Shown: positions 37,442-48,642, numbered from the stretch's first letter. The stretch is DNA of 64,000 nt from Zea mays (GCF_902167145.1 NC_050104.1:103241849-103305848), one strand, 5' to 3'. The notes: generated by a model from the sequence alone, not told the origin. Numbers and translations are program-made.

Positions 37442-38943
37442 GCTCAAGGCAAAGGTAAATAATAGGTTTTTGCTTTTGTGGGTCAATAAGTGATTAGAGA
37501 AGTAAATTGACCAGGTTAGTAGGCTAGATAGTCGTACTATCAAGAGTCAATTATGTTTACTTGACGAAATACTTTATGCTTCATATAGCATATAGTTGAT
37601 GCTTGAGCATGAGGGCTAATAGCACTTTCAATTGCAAAAGAAAATCTTTTCAAAAGTGAATTTTAAAATGGGCTAAAATGATGTACCATGGACCAACCAG
37701 ACTAGGAAGCCAGACTGCCCGCAAGGCTGACATAAGTTGGGTAGAAATGTTGCATTTTTATGTGGTTTGAAGTATCTTTACTGTGGACCGTCCGGAAGTA
37801 TTGGCCAGAAGGGCCTCGATTTGGTTGTCTCTGGTCCACTAGACCGTTCGCATTTGACTTGTATTCATTTGCACAGGACTGTGTGGTTTTTGAGTTGTCA
37901 CTTGCGGGCTGTTGGTGCCCAGGTCACATACAGTGCAAGTTCCTAGGTCGCGAACGTCCATGCCCAGGTGCCAGATCATTTGCTGCTATGAATTTCAGGA
38001 AAACCAGAGCTCATCGTGTTCCTATATGGGGTCGGTGGACCATCTGTGTCTCGCTTTTTCTAATAGCTCTAACAAGTTTTCAAACGGAAAGTAGTTGTTA
38101 AAGTGAAGGGTAGACCGTCCGGTCAGAGGGCGTGGACCATCCGCGAGTGCGCAGAAAGATGGTAGTTTGCCCATAATGACTAGTTTTGGAGGGCTGCTAT
38201 AAATAGATGGAGTTTGGGTGTTGGACACCTCTCTTGACCATTTGAGCCATCTATTGAGCACATTCAAGCCTCCAAACCTCTCTAGCTCATAATCTTTGCT
38301 AGGTTTGCATTCTAGTGAGTTTGAGGGTTTTCTAATGCATTGCATCAAGTTGTTTATCCTTGAGGCACTAGGTGGTTTAGTAAGCAAATGTCAATGACTT
38401 GTTACTCTTGTAGGTTGTCGCCACCTAGATTGCTTGGTGAAGGATTCTCCATAGAGCTCTCCGATGAAGGTTGTGGAGAAGCCACAAGATCGATTGTGAG
38501 AGGTTCACAATTGCCTCACCGGAGCGGTGAAAAGTGACATAAGTGGAATTGAGGTTCGAGCGGTTCTTTGACCATCCGGCTCAAGAGATCAAGCAGAGTC
38601 TTGATAGAGGAGCAGGTGAGTGCAATAAATCCACCTCAATGTGGATTATGGGTGATCGGCAAATCACTGAGACCACGGTAAAAAGATCCATTGTCTTACT
38701 TTTTCATTGCTTTGCTTCATCACTATTACTTGTATTACTTGTGTTCCATCTTTCATTACTAGTCTTATTTATCACTTGCTCAACATAGGCTAGAGCATTT
38801 GATTCTCGTGTTATTCTAATTAAATTTGCAAGTGTCTTTGATTTTAGTTGAAACCTTCTATTCACCTGTATAGTTGGTATCCTTGATCCTACATAGAGTT
38901 GTATCATTTCATTCTCGCACGTATATGATATGTTGCTAATGAC
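37442..38943 (+). other. remaining part of the old LTR; no gene
   Basis: Contains GACCGTCCGG-type motifs (about 37788, 38111), a TATAAATA box at 38198-38205 and an LTR-end-like TTCTATTCACC near 38865. It belongs to the LTR begun at 21141. The frames at 37760-38101 and 38022-38387 are not protein-like. Confidence 0.5.
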
Positions 38944-38948
38944 GCGAT

Positions 38949-39590
38949 TGTTGGGGACTTGTTCTCAAGTGCTATGAGTTAAGAACAAGGCAACACAGAA
39001 AATGTTAATCGTTAAAGTCCTTCGTCCTTGAAGCATTATTTCCCCTCAGGATATAATGGCTTATGGACGAATGTTATGAAGGACATACCTTCATAAATTC
39101 ATTAAACAATGACGAAGGATGAAATATAAAGAATATAAAAGACAACATGAACAATTATATATTATTATCAGGCTTAAACAGAAATATCATTGAATTACAA
39201 GTGTACCTTCAATTGGAAGGAGTTGACAGTACAAGCGTGACACAAAAAGCAAATGCCAAGTCAGCCTGAACAGTACGGGGGTACTGTTCTCCTATTTATA
39301 GGCACGGGACACAACCCATACAAAATTACATTCATGCCCTTTACACTTGATAATAATTCTATAGTAATCTGTCGAGGTTTAAATAGCCTTTTCATCTTTA
39401 AGTCGGTTTCACTTGTTGCTACCGCGCCGAAGCTTTCTTGCTCACACCTTCGGCTCTGTATCAACCTTCGTATTACTCTGGTCTACTGTGATGCTGACTT
39501 GAATCCGAAGATACCTGTTCACACATCATACTCCAGAAATATTGTTAAATCATGTTTTTGAGGACCTTCGGATGCCGAAGGTCCCCAACA
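38949..39590 (-). repeat. 3' LTR of the Gypsy-type element (minus orientation)
   Basis: TGTTGGGGACTTG..GGTCCCCAACA. It matches 45674-46316 with only a few substitutions by eye. Minus-strand TATAAATAG at 39292-39300. Confidence 0.9.
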
Positions 39591-39747
39591 GTAGCCCCTC
39601 GCAATATTAATTTGTTTTAAAATAATAAATTTAGATTGCGACATGGACGAAGGCTTTACGCCGAAGGTCCGAAAAAACACCTTCCCTTTGCTAGAATAGC
39701 AACATTCACTGACAAGCGGGGTCTTTCAATTTTCAACGCTCTTGGCG

Positions 39748-39755
39748 TATAAATA
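39748..39755 (+). promoter_or_regulatory. TATA box of the antisense gene
   Basis: TATAAATA on the plus strand, 143 bases before the ATG at 39898, with an AT-rich leader in between. It lies outside the LTR and faces the opposite way to the LTR promoters, so it is a credible core promoter for the antisense gene. Confidence 0.6.
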
Positions 39756-39897
39756 CGGCCATACCGCAAACTCATTTGATACGCTCTCTGGCCAACTGCT
39801 CCCACTCACTCAATTTTTAACTCTTGTGAACTAAGATTTGCTAAGCTTTTAGTTTTGAAGCTTCGGCTTTGAAAATAGTTTTTTAGCATCTCCGAAG

Positions 39898-42800
39898 ATG
39901 TCCGAAGATAAGAAGACTGCTGCTGAGACGAAGCTGAGCCTCGATGAAGAGAAAAATTTGGGGTTTCTTATAGCGATGTCAAAGACCAACACAGAAAAAA
40001 TCACCAAGGAGATTCTGGAAGGTTTGTCTGAGGATACTGGTGACAGCGACAGCTATGATGTGGATAATGGTGGTGAAGACTCCGAAGATCGTCCCTGGCG
40101 ACCAAGCCATTCAGTTTATGGTAAATCAACTATCAAAGAAAGTCATCTTGTCAATATGAGAGGAAGGTATTTCCGGGATTTGTCCATTGTGAGGGCGGAC
40201 GAAGGGGAAAAAACTTGCCCACATCCCGAAGAGAATGAAGTCGTAGTGTACCGAAGCTTTTTGAAAGCTGGACTGCGATTTCCCTTGAGCAGCTTCGTTG
40301 TGGAGGTACTGAAAATATTCAAAATCTATCTGCATCAACTTACCCCCGAGGCAATTATAAAGCTGAATATCTTCGTGTGGGCCATGAGAAGCCAAGGTCT
40401 GAAGCCTGATGCAAAAAGCTTCTGTAATATACACGAATTATCATACGAGACAAAACCTTGGGGTAAGGAACAGTATCACAATAATTTTGGCTGCTACAGT
40501 TTCGTTTCCTGGTCCGGGTCAAGTTGCCCCGTGCCAACCTTTCGGAAGAGATGGCCCGGCGACTGGATGACAGAATGGTTTTATGTGAAGAATGATCTGA
40601 CAATACGAGAAGATATCAAGGGTATAATTATGCGCCCTATTTGGCAAAGCTTCAGCCTTCGGAGGCCGAAGGTTGAAATGAATGAAGCTGCCGAAGAATG
40701 CCGGAGGGCCTTCGGCGCAGTCTGCTCTTTCATTGGAACGAGAGACTTAGTACAAGAGCATATTGCCTTCAGGGTATGGCCGCTCGCGGAGAAATGGGAA
40801 ATGCCACAAGAAACCGTAAAAGAGGCCGACGAAGGTGGACTTATCAGGTTGAAGTACACTTTTAAATTTGGAGATAAATTCGTTGAGCCAGATGATGACT
40901 GGTTAAAAAGTATTGAAAATTTAAGTGATGAGCTGCTTGGGGCTTATTCGAAGGCCGAAGACACTGCAATGTCAGCAGCTTTCGGAGGCCGAAAAAAGAA
41001 GAGGCTGAATCGGGTATTTGATGCAATCGGGTTTGTCTACCCTGACTATTGCTATCCCATCCGAAGGCAGAAGAGAAAAAACACAACCTCTGCAAAAGAA
41101 GAAGCTGCAACTGCTCCCAGCGAGCCAGAACCGAAGAGAAAGAAGATAAAGGTCCTTACACATCGGCCGCGTTATATTGAACCAGCTTCGGTGCCTGAGT
41201 TTACCGGAGAAACTTCTTCGGCCACCGAAGCTGAAAAACCAGCCGAGCCAACCTTGCTGCCATAAGTCGCAGAAACGGCCGAAGTGCCAACAAAGATAGA
41301 ATTGGAACAATCGAAGATTTTGTTATCAGAAACGAAAGAGAAGGCCGAAGCGCCGTCCACAGAAAAAATGGAAGAGGTAAAAGAAGCAACTGAGGGATCC
41401 AAAACATCAGAAGTTTTGAGTCCCGCAGCAAACATTGATACAGTAAAAAATCAAAAAGTGCCAGCAGTGACTCCAAAAAGAAAGAGAATGGCTAATGTGC
41501 TAGATGTACTGGAAACGATCAAATCTTCAAGCACACCTCCGAAAAGGGCTGCTGTCATTCCTGAAACAACAACTGAAATTTCTGGTTCTAAAGCTCCAGG
41601 GCAAGAGATTGAAGCCGAAGCTGGGCCCTCAGAGCCTGTAAAGATAAAATCCTTGGAAAGTGAGGCAGAAAAAATAACAAAGCCAACTTTTGTTGAAGAA
41701 ACCGGTGTCATTGCCCCCGAAGCATCCTCGAAAGTTCGTGATTATATTTTTCGTCATGCTTCGGGGAAAAAACTATCAGAAAAAGAAGAGCAAGAGGCCC
41801 AGCACTACGCCCAAAAACTGAAATATCCAAAGGGGGCGTTAATATTCAATGGCAGTGGAGAAGAAGACTTCTTGTATTGTCTCCCCGACAGCAAGGAAAT
41901 TTCTGTCTGTCGGGAGATGAGCAGGAGCTTCGGATTCCCAACTTTAGAAGACGGGCTCTCGGTGCTGTCAAAGAACGATCTGGCCGACAGCCTAGCTTAC
42001 AATAGCTTAAAGGTGCAACAAATGAAATCCTTGTATTTTTTGTTGAGTCCAAAATTTTTCGTTTGTTTAAACCTATTGACGCAGACATATTTCTCTTTGC
42101 AGGGCCTGATACTTAGCAATGCCCTCAGGGCACAGAAAGATGCTGAAGACGAAGGGTGTTCTATAGCCCTGAGCAACCTTCGTTCCGAAGTTATTGAACT
42201 GAGGAACGAAGGTCTCGAAAAAGATAAAATGTTGTACTCATTGATAAATAAAATAAAGGAGGACGAAGCTGCTTTTAAAGGTCAAGCTGAAGCTCAGAAG
42301 CGGGAAATTGAAGATCTTCGGAAACAACTGGCCAGAGCCAAGGAAGAACGCATACTTGAAGAAACAAAGCGAGAACTCAGCGACCAATGGGCCGATCACC
42401 TAAAAATAACTGTTGAAGAGCTTCGTTCGTCCAGAAAGAGATGCTATAACAAATCTATAGATTGTGTTAAAAAGTTAAAAGCTAGCTTCGCCAAGGTTGG
42501 CGCCTTCTCAAGCGAAGAAAACTTTACGAGAGGCAATCCCGAAGGTCCCATCGAATGGATCGACCACGAAGCTAAGGCCTTTGAAGAAATTTTAAATAGC
42601 CGAGGAGATATATGTGCCTTCTCTGGTGCCAGAGGGATTGCCACCATCTTAGAGAAGAAGGGTTGTGAACATGTAAAAATTTTAGCACAGTCCGAAGCTG
42701 CTTTGTCCTTTGAAGATGCAAGAGATCCTTCGGCCGAAGCTAGTATAATTGGTGGAAAATTTTTTACTGATATCTGGGATAATGGTGGCCGAGAAATGGC

Positions 42801-43126
42801 CGGAGAAATTATTCGAAGAAGTGAAAAGGGCATTCACGATGCTAGAGAAGTAGCTGAGGCTGCTGAAAAGAGCGCAGAGGCCGAAGGTCAATTAGGTATT
42901 AACTAATAGTTTTTATTGTGTTGTAATCTTTAGGCTTTAAGATTTGTTTGCGATTTGTAATAGCAATGTAGCCGTATCCTGTCTTACTTCAGATCCTGCT
43001 AAAACGTCTTCGGGCCCTCAGCCGAAAGGAGACGACGAAATTAAAAAGATGGCTGAAGATATTATGGACGAAGTCGTCAATCGGCTCCTGAACGAGGCTG
43101 CAGAAGTCGTTTTGAGAGAGGATTAA
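39898..43126 (+). pseudogene. antisense spliced gene with gypsy-type transposon domain (PF04195-like), one stop codon
   Basis: The frame starts at ATG 39898. Residues about 115-260 (FPLSSFVVEVLKIFKIYLHQ, LTPEAIIKLNIFVWAM) resemble the family 'putative gypsy type transposon' (PF04195). A Lys/Glu/Pro-rich linker and a long C-terminal coiled coil (about 42120-42480) follow. Two introns are readable: 42013-42102 (AAG/GTGCAA..TTTGCAG, 90 bp, in frame) and 42896-42992 (G/GTATTA..TTCAG, which restores a codon across the junction). The last exon ends at TAA 43124-43126. One in-frame TAA at 41263-41265 splits the protein in this copy. It is antisense to gag and to the genomic RNA. The function of the family is unknown. 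Confidence 0.7.
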
Positions 43127-44081
43127 GTATTTTTGTGAAAACTTCTGAAATGTAATATACTGTAACATTTTGTAACCCTAAATGTAATATACCTATTTTT
43201 GTTAGTCAATTCTTTACGATGCATGAAACTTTACACGTACCGCTTTTGAGTCTTTGACGAAAAAACACCTTCCCTTCTTTTCATGCTTCGTGAAGAAGAA
43301 TTTTTCTTTGTCACAACAATATCCAATATTCTGATGAATAATATCCAGGCTTCGTGAAAATATTTTCCGAAGCTATACTTCCGAAGATCAATGATGTATC
43401 CTTTTGTGACTATGATTTCTCCCTTTTTTCAAAGCGTTCTTCTGTAAATTGATAATGTGTCCACCTCTTGTGCCATGTGCAAAATGATGTATGATGCTTA
43501 TGCTATGCGAAATGATGCGATGATGTTATGTCATGTGAGATAATGTTTATTCCGAAGATACATACGCATCCCTGCAATAAAACACAATCTTTTATAAGCC
43601 TCCCTTAGGAGCTTCTTCGCCTTTTACTTCAGCGGAATCAGCGTTTATTTTTCGCTGTAAGCCTCCCTTAGGAGCTTCTTCGCCTTTTACTTTCAGCGGT
43701 ATTCGCGTTGACTTTTCGCGCTTCGCCTTTTACTTAGGCGGTATCAGCGTTGACTTTTCGTTGTATGCTCTGCATTCCCTTTGGAACGACTTTGGAGCAG
43801 AAAACTTACACTGCGCTCCCTTTGGAACGACTTTTTTGTGACTTCGGCAAACTTACTCTGCGTTCCTTAGAACGACTTTTCGTTGCTTCGAAGAATTTTC
43901 GATAGTTCGAAGGTCCTCTTTGTTATCACAAGTCATTGAACTTTAATCAATATAAGCCTGTGAAGAAAATATATTTTCCTTGTAGAATTCAACGAAACTA
44001 ATTACATGAAGTCTAAACAATGTCCTTTATTACAGAAAATAAAACTGAATGAAAAAGATTGCTATTAAGGTAGGATATTTG
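43127..44081 (-). other. internal non-coding region of the Gypsy-type element
   Basis: It contains direct repeats of a CCTCCCTTAGGAGCTTCTTCGCC-like unit (about 43599-43735) and repeated GCGTTCC / CCTTTGGAACGACTTT motifs (about 43780-43880). No pol sequence is visible on either strand. It lies between the 3' ends of the two convergent genes. Confidence 0.6.
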
Positions 44082-45599
44082 TCAATAGATGTGCTTTGAC
44101 TCTGGCACAGTGCTATTGACTGTACGAGCTTCGGACTGCTCTCTGAAGTCCCTCTGGTGTGGGGCATATTGGCTCCCTTCTGGCTGCTGGCCTTGTTGCA
44201 ACGGAGGTGGAGGCGGAGGCTGTTGCCAAGAAGCTTGAGGCTGACTCGCCGAAGCAACAGAAACTGCAGGATGATTGCCCACATATTCTGGAATGTAGGG
44301 CGAATGATACGAAGCTGTATGCATGACCTGCTTCGGCTGAGCTTGTTGTGCTGCTGCTTCAGCTATTTCCTTTTGCTTCTGAATAGTAACATGGCACATC
44401 CTGGTAGTATGGCCTTTGTTCTCACCGCAGAATAAGCAAAAGATTCTTCTCGGTTGATCGCCAAATCTTCCTCCAAAGCCCCTGGCGCCTCTGCCTCTTG
44501 GAGCTGGTGGTCGGAAGGAGCTTTGCTGTTGCCCCGAAGCCTGTGAGGAGCATTGTGGCCTTTGCTGTTGGCTTCCTCTATCATCATTTTGTGTAGAGTT
44601 ATGAATTGATCTCACATGCCTCGGGTAGAACCTCCCTCCGAAGCCCCTGGTCATTTCAGAAAACCTGAAAGCCTCCTCCCTTCTTTGGCGAAAATCATTA
44701 TCGGCCTGAATGTACTCGTCCATCTTCTGGAGCAGCTTCTCCAAAGTTTGAGGAGGCTTCCTGGCGAAGTACTGAGCTGACGGTCCTGGCCGAAGCCCCT
44801 TGATCATGGCCTCGATGACAATTTCATTGGGCACTGTTGGTGCCTGTGCCCTCAAACGCAAGAACCTTCGGACATACGCCTGAAGATATTCTTCGTGATC
44901 CTGGGTGCACTGGAACAGAGCCTGAGCAGTGACCGGCTTCGTCTGAAATCCTTGAAAGCTAGTTAACAACAAATCCTTCAGCTTCTGCCATGAAGTGATC
45001 GTTCCTGGTCGAAGGGAGGAATACCAGGTTTGAGCAACACTTCTGACAGCCATAACGAAAGATTTGGCCATGACTGAAGCATTGCCACCATACGAAGATA
45101 CTGTTGCTTCGTAGCTCATCAAAAACTGCTTCGGGTCTGAATGGCCATCGAATACGGGAAGCTGAGGCGGCTTGTAGGACGGAGGCCAAGGTGTAGCCTG
45201 CAGCTCAGCGGACAGAGGAGAAGCATCATCAAAAACAAAATTTCCATGATGGAAATTGTCATACCAGTCATCCTCGTTGGGAAAACCCTCCTGATGAAGG
45301 TCTTGGTGCTGAGGCCTTCGGTGTTGCTCATCTTGAGCAAGATGACGAACTTCTTCAGAGGCTTCATCTATCTGCCTCTGCAGTTCAGCTAGCCTGGCCA
45401 TCTTTTCTTTCTTCCTCTGTACTTGTTGATGAAGCATCTCCATATCTCTGATTTCTTGATCTATCTCGTCCTCTGGTGGTGCCGGGCTGACAGCCTTCCT
45501 TTTCTGGCTTCGGGCCTCCCGCAGGGAGACTGTCTCCTGATTGTGATCCAGTGGTTGCAGAGCTGCAGCCCCAGTCGCTGAAGCCTTCTTCGGCGCCAT
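44082..45599 (-). CDS. gag: Gag protein of the non-autonomous Gypsy-type element
   Basis: A 505-residue open frame on the minus strand starting 75 bases after the 5' LTR. A Lys/Glu-rich N-terminus with a coiled coil (about 45-90) is followed by a retrotransposon Gag region (about 150-300; FLMSYEATVSSYGG, TWYSSLRPGTITSW). A zinc knuckle at about residue 390 reads CLFCGENKGHTTRMC, with five rather than the usual four residues between the second Cys and the His. The tail is Gln/Pro-rich. The frame is intact. With no pol on this element, particle formation would need enzymes from a related element. Confidence 0.85.
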   Translation of the reverse strand: MAPKKASATGAAALQPLDHNQETVSLREARSQKRKAVSPAPPEDEIDQEIRDMEMLHQQVQRKKEKMARLAELQRQIDEASEEVRHLAQDEQHRRPQHQDLHQEGFPNEDDWYDNFHHGNFVFDDASPLSAELQATPWPPSYKPPQLPVFDGHSDPKQFLMSYEATVSSYGGNASVMAKSFVMAVRSVAQTWYSSLRPGTITSWQKLKDLLLTSFQGFQTKPVTAQALFQCTQDHEEYLQAYVRRFLRLRAQAPTVPNEIVIEAMIKGLRPGPSAQYFARKPPQTLEKLLQKMDEYIQADNDFRQRREEAFRFSEMTRGFGGRFYPRHVRSIHNSTQNDDRGSQQQRPQCSSQASGQQQSSFRPPAPRGRGARGFGGRFGDQPRRIFCLFCGENKGHTTRMCHVTIQKQKEIAEAAAQQAQPKQVMHTASYHSPYIPEYVGNHPAVSVASASQPQASWQQPPPPPPLQQGQQPEGSQYAPHQRDFREQSEARTVNSTVPESKHIY

Positions 45600-45673
45600 A
45601 ACGAAGGTTTATGATCGCCGAAGGTGTTCAAAAAACTCAGAGTGAAAGTAAGTTCACCGGAGGTGGGCGCCAA

Positions 45674-46316
45674 TGTTGGGGACTTGTTCTCAAGTGCTAT
45701 GAGTTAAGAACAAGGCAACACAGAAAATGTTAATCGTTAAAGTCCTTCGTCCTTCGAAGCATTATTTCCCCTCAGGATATAATGACTTATGGACGAAGGT
45801 TATGAAGGACGTACCTTCATAAATTCATTAAACAATGACGAAGGATGAAATATAAAGAATATAAAAGACAACATGAACAATTATATATTATTATCAGGCT
45901 TAAACAGAAATATCATTGAATTACAAGTGTACCTTCAATTGGAAGGAGTTGACAGTACAAGCGTGACACAAAAAGCAAATGCCAAGTCAGCCTGAACAGT
46001 ACGGGGGTACTGTTCTCCTATTTATAGGCACGGGACACAACCCATACAAAATTACATTCATGCCCTTTACATTTGATAATAATTCTATAGTAATCTGTCG
46101 AGGTTTAAATAGTCTTTTCATCTTTAAGTCGGTTTCACTTGTTGCTACCGCGCCGAAGCTTTCTTGCTCACACCTTCGGCTCTATATCAACCTTCGTATT
46201 ACTCTGGTCTACTGTGATGCTGACTTGAATCCGAAGATACCTGTTCACACATCATACTCCAGAAATACTGTTAAATCATGTTTTTGAGGACCTTCGGATG
46301 CCGAAGGTCCCCAACA
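45674..46316 (-). repeat. 5' LTR of the Gypsy-type element (minus orientation)
   Basis: Pairs with 38949-39590. Minus-strand TATAAATAG at 46018-46026 would start the genomic RNA running leftward through gag. The right-hand GCGAT duplication follows at 46317-46321. Confidence 0.9.
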
Positions 46317-46321
46317 GCGAT

Positions 46322-47476
46322 GTTGATAGACAATGAACGTGAGAAGCAAGAGAAAAGATATTGTTTCATGTATATGAGAACATACGACGACTACCACTAT
46401 ATATCATCACGTTTTTATTTCGCGAAGTTGTATATCTAGTATTGATAGTCTATAATTCTTTATCTGTATATTATGTAAATTAGATATGATAATGTGGTTT
46501 ATATACAAGAACAACCTCATATGCGTCACCCAGCACACGCGTCACTAGATCAACAAATGGACAACGAATATGTGTTTATTATGGGTAGGGCTCCGCTCTT
46601 TCAAAAATGGCTCCGATTTTGGCTCCTCTACAGGAGCTAGTGACTTCTTAACAATTCATTTAGCAAAACGGTTTCTCATTTTCCTGTTTAATATATAAGG
46701 CAAATGTCAATAGTGCCTTTATAGCCATTCGAATAAACACCTCATGTGTATATACAAATAATGCTCCAATAATTTTTGGTCATGACAAATTTTAAAAAGT
46801 GATGAGCAAATAGCCTGGTTAAGGTACAGGACTGGTGGAGGTCGACGCAGGGCCATGGCAGTACACGCTGGTCAGGGTGGCAACGACGGTCGCAGGGCGA
46901 CGGAGGCTAGCGCGAGGCCATGTCGACGGACGTAGGCGTGGAGGCGACGTCGGGCGTGGGCCGACGATGTCTAATGCGGGGGCGGCTGGTGGTAGGTGAG
47001 GTTCGGGATAGGGATAGGACTAGGAGCAGGGAAGGAGCCGCTCGAAGCCATTTTTTGGCTTCGTCTCCTAAGTAATATTTCTTGAGGACTGTTATTTTGA
47101 CACCGTTTGGAACGGCTCCTAAAGGAACTGAAGTTGGTTTTTTGAAGCCATCATCCGGTTCGGCTACTAGAAAAAAAGCGAAGGGGTTGATCGACAATGA
47201 GATCGTTCTGGTGTGCATCGGTTACACGGTGTCTGGTTCGTGTCACATCAATATTTGAATATCAATTACGAGTATTAAATATATGCTTAATTAGGTTTAA
47301 TAAATTCATCACGTCTTTTAGTCTTCATATGTGTAATTATATTTATAATTAGACTATATTTAATATCCATAATTATTATCCAAATATTCGACGTTACAGG
47401 AACTAAACTTTACTTTGGTGGAATCAAACGCCCTTGTAGGCCTTGTTACGTTTTTAAGAAAATCGAAGGAGATTGA
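46322..47476. other. intergenic, no gene seen
   Basis: Low-copy-looking AT-rich sequence with a GC-rich stretch at about 46840-47000. Segments near 46590-46650 and 47030-47170 share GGCTCC / GAAGCCATTTTTT motifs and may be ends of an old MITE. The frame at 46907-47218 is not convincing. Confidence 0.45.
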
Positions 47477-47603
47477 GGGGTTGTTTGGTTCGTGGCTAAA
47501 TGTGACACACTTTGACTAAGGTTAGTCGTTCGATTTGAAGAACTAACTTTAGACAGAAAAGTTAGGCAAAGTGTGGCAAGTTAAGCATCAAACCAAACAA
47601 GCC
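47477..47603. mobile_element. Tourist-like MITE
   Basis: The left end starts GGGGTTGTTTGGTTCGTGGC and the right end, reverse-complemented, GGCTTGTTTGGTTTGATGC. The inverted similarity continues inward through ACACTTTG motifs. The flanks give no clean triplet duplication, so the exact ends may be off by a few bases. Confidence 0.6.
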
Positions 47604-47689
47604 TGGAGTCCCTTTCTATTTAATTTTGGATAGGAAGAGATTTAATCCACTTTAATCCCCTTCAATCGACCAAGTCCTTAGATCTTGTT

Positions 47690-47802
47690 CGGTTGAGGAT
47701 TGAGAGGGATTAAATCACTTCCTATTTAGAGTTTGTTCCGTTAGGAAATTGAATAGAAATTAATTTAATTCTCTCTGATCCACCGAATAAGCTGAGATCT
47801 GT
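47690..47802. mobile_element. possible second small MITE
   Basis: AGATCTTGTTCGGTTGAGGAT on the left is roughly inverted by AATCCACCGAATAAGCTGAGATCT-like sequence on the right, with AGAGGGATTAAAT / AATTTAATTCTCTCT further in. The ends and duplication are not resolved. Confidence 0.4.
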
Positions 47803-48642
47803 TCTCACAGCTGGAATTAATGTGGAGGAATTGGTGCTGTTCTCCAGCTACTCGGCGACGGGGCTCGCTGAGTCATCACCGACGCAATGCATGCATATCA
47901 ATCCATCGCTCGATCGCTCGTGCGGGGACGCGTTTGCGGTGGCATTGAATGCGGGATGCGCGCGCGCCGCGACTCGGAAACGCACGCCACCACCAGCTGC
48001 ATTTGCCCGCTCTGCCTCTGCTGTCTGCCGGCCAGCCTGAGCCAGTCCATCGATCCGCCGCGGACTGGAGTTGGATGTCTCTGCATCGATCGTCTCCGAC
48101 CCACGTCGATCTCGGCCGTCTGATCGGGAGGTCCCGCGACCGCAAGCTGGGCTGGACGCCTGGCTAGGTTCAATGAATGAACGCACTCTCTCGCCATGCA
48201 CGCATCCCCATCCCTATACTATATATGCGTAGTCGAATATCCGCATCTCACCGCAAAAAAAATAAAAATCTGCGGCATCCGTCCAAAGTCCAAAGTTTAA
48301 AAATCACCTTTCAATATATTCCTATATTCAAACAGACATCCGTCCAAAGTCCATTGTCGGGTCATAGTCAGAATTTAGGCTGTACAGATAATCTCTCTAT
48401 ATTCTTAGTCAAACAGACAGACATCCGACCCCGTACGGTCGTACCATAATATAGTAGTATAGTACTAGTATAAAAATTAGTACTAGTAGACTCTCACGCG
48501 TAACATCCTCCAATCCATTAAAAAAATGTGCGTTATATCTAGGTAAAGACAAGAAATATATTTTTTTAGCGTGTATATATGCAGATGCATCAGCAGAAAT
48601 GAAGTATTAATATTGGAACGAAGGGAATGTACTAGAATTGTA
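47803..48642. other. upstream intergenic region, no gene seen
   Basis: A GC-rich block (about 47850-48175) gives overlapping frames in several phases, which argues against any one being coding. AT-rich sequence follows. It may hold distal regulatory sequence for the gene at 49174. Confidence 0.4.

Larger units (their letters stand above)
21141..38893 (+). repeat. old 3' LTR interrupted by two nested insertions
   Basis: The LTR begins TGAAGCATCTAGGT at 21141, is cut at 21155 by a copia element, resumes at 26887-27022, is cut again by the solo LTR at 27023, and resumes from about 37442. A TATAAATA box lies at 38198-38205. The right end is set tentatively at a CCTACA after an LTR-end-like TTCTATTCACC (about 38865-38893). 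With the insertions removed it is roughly 1.6 kb. The left end and nesting are well supported; the right end is uncertain. Confidence 0.5.
38949..46316 (-). mobile_element. non-autonomous Gypsy-type LTR element with antisense gene
   Basis: Two near-identical LTRs (642 and 643 bp; TGTTGGGGAC..GTCCCCAACA) and a perfect GCGAT duplication (38944-38948 and 46317-46321) bound a 7.4-kb element read on the minus strand. A PBS-like TTGGCGCCCACC (minus strand, 45662-45673) follows the 5' LTR, gag follows, and GAGGGGCTAC (minus, 39591-39600) forms the polypurine tract before the 3' LTR. No protease, RT, RNase H or integrase is present. The 3' part instead carries a gene on the opposite strand. The layout recalls Tat-lineage elements such as Grande with antisense ORFs, but family identity is not proven. 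Confidence 0.88.

Noticed and set aside
41284..42906. A second, independent gene in the Gypsy-type element
   Set aside because: It is in the same frame as 39898-41265 and separated only by one stop codon, so both belong to one gene.
46585..47170. A MITE with GGCTCC ends
   Set aside because: Partial inverted similarity is visible but neither the ends nor a target duplication could be fixed.
47822..48201. GC-rich open frames upstream of the GLUTAMINE DUMPER-like gene
   Set aside because: Several frames on both strands overlap with no recognisable domain, so base composition explains them.
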